A stretch of DNA of 64,000 bases from Xenophilus azovorans DSM 13620. GTDB lineage: Bacteria; Pseudomonadota; Gammaproteobacteria; Burkholderiales; Burkholderiaceae_C. This document shows, in pieces, positions 60,617-64,000 of this stretch. The stretch lies in NCBI RefSeq assembly GCF_000745855.1, contig NZ_JQKD01000023.1, forward strand, positions 1 to 64,000. The letters are read 5' to 3'. Both the position numbers and the translations under genes were made by a program. The first letter of the stretch is position 1. Every line of letters begins with the position of its first letter. The notes under the pieces are model-generated. The model ran no database searches. It saw only the letters and a program-made list of their open reading frames with translations, and was not told the DNA's origin.

Positions 60617-61402
60617 TCATCCGCGGATCTTGTAGCCGATGCGAAGCAGGTGCACGGCCACCGCGCTCACCACCAGCCAGGCGCTGCCGACGATGCCCAG
60701 GCTGATCCAGGGCGACACGTCGGAGACGCCGAAGAAGCCGTGGCGGAAGCCGTCGATCATGTAGAAGAACGGGTTCGCGTGGCTCACCTGCTGCCAGAAG
60801 GCGGGAAGCGAATGGATGGAATAGAACACGCCCGAGAGGAAGGTCATGGGCATGATCAGGAAGTTCTGGAACACCGCCATCTGGTCGAACTTCTCGGCCC
60901 ACAGGCCGGCGATCAGGCCCAGCGTGCCCAGCAGGGCCGCACCGAGAAAGGCGAAGACGAGGATCCACAGCGGCTGCGCGAAGGGCGGCACGGCGAAGAA
61001 CAGCGTGACCAGCAGCACGCCCACCCCCACGATCAGCCCGCGCAGCACCGATGAACCCACGTAGGCGAAGAACCAGCCCCAGTGCGACAGCGGCGTGAGC
61101 AGCACGAACACCAGGCTGCCCATGATCTTGCTCTGGATGATCGAGGACGAGCTGTTGGCGAAGGCGTTCTGCAGCACGCTCATCATCACCAGGCCGGGCA
61201 CCAGGAAGGCGGTGTAGCTGACCGTGCCGTAGACCTTGACGTGGTCCTCCAGCACGTGGCCGAAGACCATCAGGTACAGCACCGCGGTGAGCACCGGCGC
61301 GCCGATGGTCTGGGCCGCGACCTTCCAGAAGCGCAGCACCTCCTTGTAGAGCAGCGCGCGCCAGCCCAGGGGAGCGAAGCGTGCGGTCGTCGCGTCGCTC
61401 AT
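60617..61402 (-). CDS. ABC-2 type transporter permease
   Basis: 261 residues with six membrane segments. Typical ABC2_membrane features are ANSSSSIIQSKIMGSLVFVL and LTPLSHWGWFFAYVGSSVLR near residues 80-115, and FLSGVFYSIHSLPAFWQQVS near residue 185. It resembles YadH of Escherichia coli and NodJ. It pairs with the ATPase whose stop overlaps its start (ATGA). The exported substrate is unknown; the context suggests an envelope component. Confidence 0.88.
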   Translation of the reverse strand: MSDATTARFAPLGWRALLYKEVLRFWKVAAQTIGAPVLTAVLYLMVFGHVLEDHVKVYGTVSYTAFLVPGLVMMSVLQNAFANSSSSIIQSKIMGSLVFVLLTPLSHWGWFFAYVGSSVLRGLIVGVGVLLVTLFFAVPPFAQPLWILVFAFLGAALLGTLGLIAGLWAEKFDQMAVFQNFLIMPMTFLSGVFYSIHSLPAFWQQVSHANPFFYMIDGFRHGFFGVSDVSPWISLGIVGSAWLVVSAVAVHLLRIGYKIRG

Positions 61403-62331
61403 CGGCTCACCTCCAGCGGCGTCTGCTCGCCGGCCATCAGGTCGATGAACACGTCCTCCAGGTCGGCCTTGCGCATCTCCACGTCCTCGACCGCCACGCC
61501 CGCCTCGCGCAACTGGGCCAGCACCTGCTCGACCTCGCGCGCGTCCTGCGCCGGCAACTGCACCACGCGGCCGGTGATGCGCGCGTGCTGCGCCAGCGAC
61601 CACGGCAGGTTGGCGTCGGTCTTGAAGCGCAGCACGTTGCTGGCCGCCGACCGGAGCAGTTCGCTGGTGCGGTCCAGCGCGATCACCCGGCCCCTCTTGA
61701 GCATGGCGATGCGGTTGCACAGCGCCTCGGCCTCCTCCAGGTAGTGGGTGGTCAGCAGCACGGTGCTGCCCTGCTTGTTCAGCCGGGCGACGAACTGCCA
61801 CAGCGTCTGGCGCAGTTCCACGTCCACGCCGGCGGTGGGCTCGTCCAGCACGATGACGGGCGGCTTGTGCACCAGCGCCTGCGCCACCAGCACACGGCGC
61901 TTCATGCCGCCGGAGAGCTGGCGCATGTTGGCCTCGGCCTTGTCGGCCAGGCCCAGGCTCTGCAGCAGCTCGTCGATCCAGTCGTCGTTGCGGGCGATGC
62001 CGAAGTAGCCGGACTGGATGCGCAGCGTCTCGCGCACGTTGAAGAAGGGGTCGAACACCAGCTCCTGCGGCACGATGCCGAGCTGGCGGCGGGCGTCGGC
62101 GAAGTGCGTCTGCACGTCGAAGCCATGCACGCTCACCTGGCCGGCCGTGGCCCGTGAAAGCCCTGCCAGGATGCTGATCAGCGTGGTCTTGCCCGCGCCG
62201 TTGGGGCCGAGCAGGCCGAAGAATTCGCCCTCCTCGATGTCGAAGCTGACATCATCCAGCGCGCGGAACGCACCCTGGTCGTGAGGCAAGGCATAGGTCT
62301 TGGAGACCGACTGGAAGCGGATCGCGGGCAT
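61399..62331 (-). CDS. ABC transporter ATPase (YadG/NodI-like)
   Basis: 310 residues. Walker A is GPNGAGKTT near residue 45, signature LSGGMKRRV near residue 142, Walker B VIVLDEPTAGVD near residue 163, and H-loop LLTTHYLEEAE. After the ATPase core is a C-terminal extension (DANLPWSLAQHARITGRVVQ) as in the NodI/CcmA group. It drives the ABC-2 permease encoded next. The gene is conserved at this place between mlaB and ibaG in Burkholderiales. Confidence 0.9.
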   Translation of the reverse strand: MPAIRFQSVSKTYALPHDQGAFRALDDVSFDIEEGEFFGLLGPNGAGKTTLISILAGLSRATAGQVSVHGFDVQTHFADARRQLGIVPQELVFDPFFNVRETLRIQSGYFGIARNDDWIDELLQSLGLADKAEANMRQLSGGMKRRVLVAQALVHKPPVIVLDEPTAGVDVELRQTLWQFVARLNKQGSTVLLTTHYLEEAEALCNRIAMLKRGRVIALDRTSELLRSAASNVLRFKTDANLPWSLAQHARITGRVVQLPAQDAREVEQVLAQLREAGVAVEDVEMRKADLEDVFIDLMAGEQTPLEVSR

Positions 62332-62393
62332 GGGGCCGCGATTGTAGGAAAGCCCCTGGCCCCGCGCCGCCCGCGGGGCTTTGGCGAGCCGGC

Positions 62394-62687
62394 CTAGGGC
62401 GCCGCCGGCAGCAGCCCGGCGATGCCGTAGAGCGTGGCCAGTTCGCGCAGCCGCTGCGGCAGGCCCTTGACGGCGAAGCCCCGGCCCAGGGCGCTGGCCT
62501 CGCGGCGGCACTCGAGCAGCACCGCCAGCGCCGAGGAGTCGAACTGCGCCAGCGCGCTCGCATCCACGACGGCCGACGAACTGTTCTGGCCCGCCAGGCC
62601 CTGCTGCAGCATGCGCATGCACGCAGGCGCCTCCTCCTGCGTCAGACGCACGGGCAGCACCAGCATCAAGGCGTCGGTCTCGGCCAT
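62394..62687 (-). CDS. mlaB: STAS-domain protein MlaB
   Basis: 97 residues with a STAS fold. The central AVVDASALAQFDSSALAVLL near residue 40 carries the conserved Ser/Asp region. MlaB binds the MlaF ATPase and is needed for activity of the MlaFEDB phospholipid transporter. The other core genes (mlaF, mlaE, mlaD) are not in the window and probably lie to the right. It lies 7 bp after mlaC and 62 bp before the ATPase gene. Confidence 0.85.
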   Translation of the reverse strand: MAETDALMLVLPVRLTQEEAPACMRMLQQGLAGQNSSSAVVDASALAQFDSSALAVLLECRREASALGRGFAVKGLPQRLRELATLYGIAGLLPAAP

Positions 62688-62694
62688 GTCGGGA

Positions 62695-63351
62695 TCAGGA
62701 CTTGGCGCCCGACTTGTTGCGCTCCGCCAGGGTGGCGATCAGGCCGTCGATGCCCTTGCTGTTGATCTCCTGCGCGAACTGCGTGCGGTAGGTGTCGACC
62801 AGCCACACGCCCATCACGTTCAGGTTGTAGACCTTCCAGCCGTAGCCCTGGCCAGGCGTCTTTTCCAGCCGGTAGTCGAGCTGCACCGGCTCGCCGCGGC
62901 CGCGCACCTCGGTGCGCACCAGCACTTCCTGGTCGGTGGGCGAGCCGCGGAAGGGCTTGATCACCACCGTCTGGTCGCTCACCTGGTCGAGCGCGCCGGC
63001 GTAGGTACGGACCAGCAGTTGCTTGAACTCGTCCTGCAGGCGCTGCTTCTGCTCGGGCGTGGCCTGGCGCCAGGCCGGACCGACGGTGGCGGCCGTCATG
63101 CGCTGGAAATTCACGTTCGGCATGATCTTGGAATCGACCAGCTGCATGATCCTGCCGACGTCGCCCGCCTTGATGGAGGCGTCGGCCTTGATGGTGTCCA
63201 GCACCTCGGTGGACAGGCGCTTGACCAGCGCGTCGGGCGCCTCGTCGGCCGCCAGCGCCGGCCGCACCAGGCCCGTGGAGGCGCTGAGCGCCAGGGCGGC
63301 AGCGGCGGTCCACCGGCCCAGGTCGCGGCGAAGCAGAGCGTTTTTCATCAT
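62695..63351 (-). CDS. mlaC: Phospholipid-binding protein MlaC
   Basis: 218 residues with a Sec signal peptide (WTAAAALALSASTGLVRPAL ending at ALA-ADE, near residue 34). The mature protein has the Tol_Tol_Ttg2 pattern: PNVNFQRMTAATVGPAWRQA, then EFKQLLVRTYAGALDQVSDQ and WKVYNLNVMGVWLVDTYRTQ. It shuttles lipids between MlaA in the outer membrane and the inner-membrane complex. The 120-bp gap to mlaA holds no clear site. Confidence 0.93.
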   Translation of the reverse strand: MMKNALLRRDLGRWTAAAALALSASTGLVRPALAADEAPDALVKRLSTEVLDTIKADASIKAGDVGRIMQLVDSKIMPNVNFQRMTAATVGPAWRQATPEQKQRLQDEFKQLLVRTYAGALDQVSDQTVVIKPFRGSPTDQEVLVRTEVRGRGEPVQLDYRLEKTPGQGYGWKVYNLNVMGVWLVDTYRTQFAQEINSKGIDGLIATLAERNKSGAKS

Positions 63352-63471
63352 CCTGTGGTCCTTCCTTGTGGCGTTCTGTCGTTGCGTGCTCGCACCGTGC
63401 CTGTGATCCGATGCATCGGCGGGGGTTCCGCCGCCGCCGGCCGGGGATGCAACGAGGTGCAGCCGCGGGCC

Positions 63472-64000
63472 TTACTCCTCGTCGCCCGGTATCTGGCCGT
63501 CGTGCACCTCGCTGAGGCGCCGCTGCAGGTAGGCGTCGCGCATGAAGGCATAGGGATCGAGCGCGGCATCGTCCAGCAGCCGCGTGGCGCGCAGCAGGCC
63601 GGCCCGGCGCTCCACCACCCGCAGCGCGCTCAGCGAGTTGCGGGCCGGGATGTCGTGCACGTGCCCCAGGGCATCGCCCTGGAAGTCCACCGGCAGGGCC
63701 GCGGTGTCGCGCACCGTCGACGGTCCCAGCAGCGGCAGCATCAGGAAGGGGCCGGAAGGCACGCCCCAGTAGCCCAGCGTCTGGCCGAAGTCCTCATTGT
63801 GGCGCTCGATGCCTGCCTCGGAGGCGATGTCCAGCAACCCGCCCAGGCCGAAGACGGTGTTGACGTTCAGGCGCATGAAGGTCTCGGCGCTGCCCTGCAG
63901 CTTGAACTGCAGCACGTTGTTGGCCAGGTTCCAGACGTCGCCCAGGTTGTTGAAGAAGTTGGTCACGCCGGTGCGCGCGAACTGCGGCACCACGTCCTGG
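63472..64000 (-). CDS. mlaA: Outer-membrane lipoprotein MlaA/VacJ (C-terminal part)
   Basis: The gene runs off the right edge; about 176 codons are present. The MlaA core VPQFARTGVTNFFNNLGDVW, FGLGGLLDIASEAGIERHNE, FGQTLGYWGVPSGPFLMLPL and LLGPSTVRD is unmistakable. MlaA removes misplaced phospholipids from the outer leaflet. The N-terminal lipoprotein signal lies outside the window. The C-terminal tail after residue DDAALDPYAFMRDAYLQRR is normal. Confidence 0.94.
   Translation of the reverse strand, partial: QDVVPQFARTGVTNFFNNLGDVWNLANNVLQFKLQGSAETFMRLNVNTVFGLGGLLDIASEAGIERHNEDFGQTLGYWGVPSGPFLMLPLLGPSTVRDTAALPVDFQGDALGHVHDIPARNSLSALRVVERRAGLLRATRLLDDAALDPYAFMRDAYLQRRLSEVHDGQIPGDEE

Overview
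The window looks like chromosome of a high-GC betaproteobacterium, most likely family Comamonadaceae (order Burkholderiales). The genus cannot be fixed from the sequence alone. The main clues are the gene order tpiA-secG-tRNA-Leu(GAG)-nuoA..N followed by DUF2818, NUDIX and DUF1178 genes; the chain mlaA/mlaC/mlaB - ABC-2 pair - ibaG - murA - hisG - hisD; and an intergenic repeat of a kind common in this family. Almost every gene lies on the minus strand. The plus-strand exceptions are a secreted AttH/CrtC-like protein, an MsbA-type exporter, a small heat-shock protein and an alpha/beta hydrolase.

Layout. 1-1843: the end of an IS256-family insertion sequence sits against a cyclic-peptide-exporter-type ABC gene and cuts off its ATPase half. 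1952-3064: secreted lipocalin-like protein. 3085-9025: a six-gene branched-chain-type ABC importer with two tandem paralogous binding proteins and a Walker A Lys-to-Arg change in LivF. 9211-14303: an EmrAB-type tripartite efflux operon headed by a MarR regulator, with a well-formed promoter containing a palindrome. 14347-16122: divergent MsbA-like exporter. 16144-32069: respiratory complex I, all 14 nuo genes with many stop/start overlaps, followed by DUF2818, an ADP-ribose-type NUDIX hydrolase and DUF1178. 32087-37482: tRNA-Leu(GAG), secG, tpiA, a quinone oxidoreductase, pnp and rpsO with a clear terminator and leader hairpins. 37478-42451: aminotransferase, Tat-exported binding protein, hsp20 with a sigma32-like promoter, hydrolase, tsaD.

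42499-50305 is a six-gene Wzx/Wzy-type polysaccharide cluster. It holds a WcaJ initiating transferase, two GT4s, a polymerase/ligase, a flippase and a GT2. Upstream of it are a tandem 19-bp repeat and a palindrome. It lies where the distal his genes (hisI, hisE) would be expected, directly after the hisF terminator. 50600-60203 is a histidine operon running hisG-hisD-[lipoprotein]-[small periplasmic protein]-hisC-hisB-hisH-hisA-[hexose-6-phosphate mutarotase]-hisF, entered from murA. 60254-64000 holds ibaG, an ABC-2 export pair, and the MlaB, MlaC and MlaA lipid-transport genes, the last running off the window end.

Most of the window is housekeeping. No wholly unknown multi-gene system is evident. 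The most unusual points are the polysaccharide cluster and its control region replacing the his operon tail, the two unknown envelope genes inside the his operon, the duplicated binding proteins with a non-canonical LivF, and the IS-truncated exporter. CRISPR arrays, prophage and origins were not seen.
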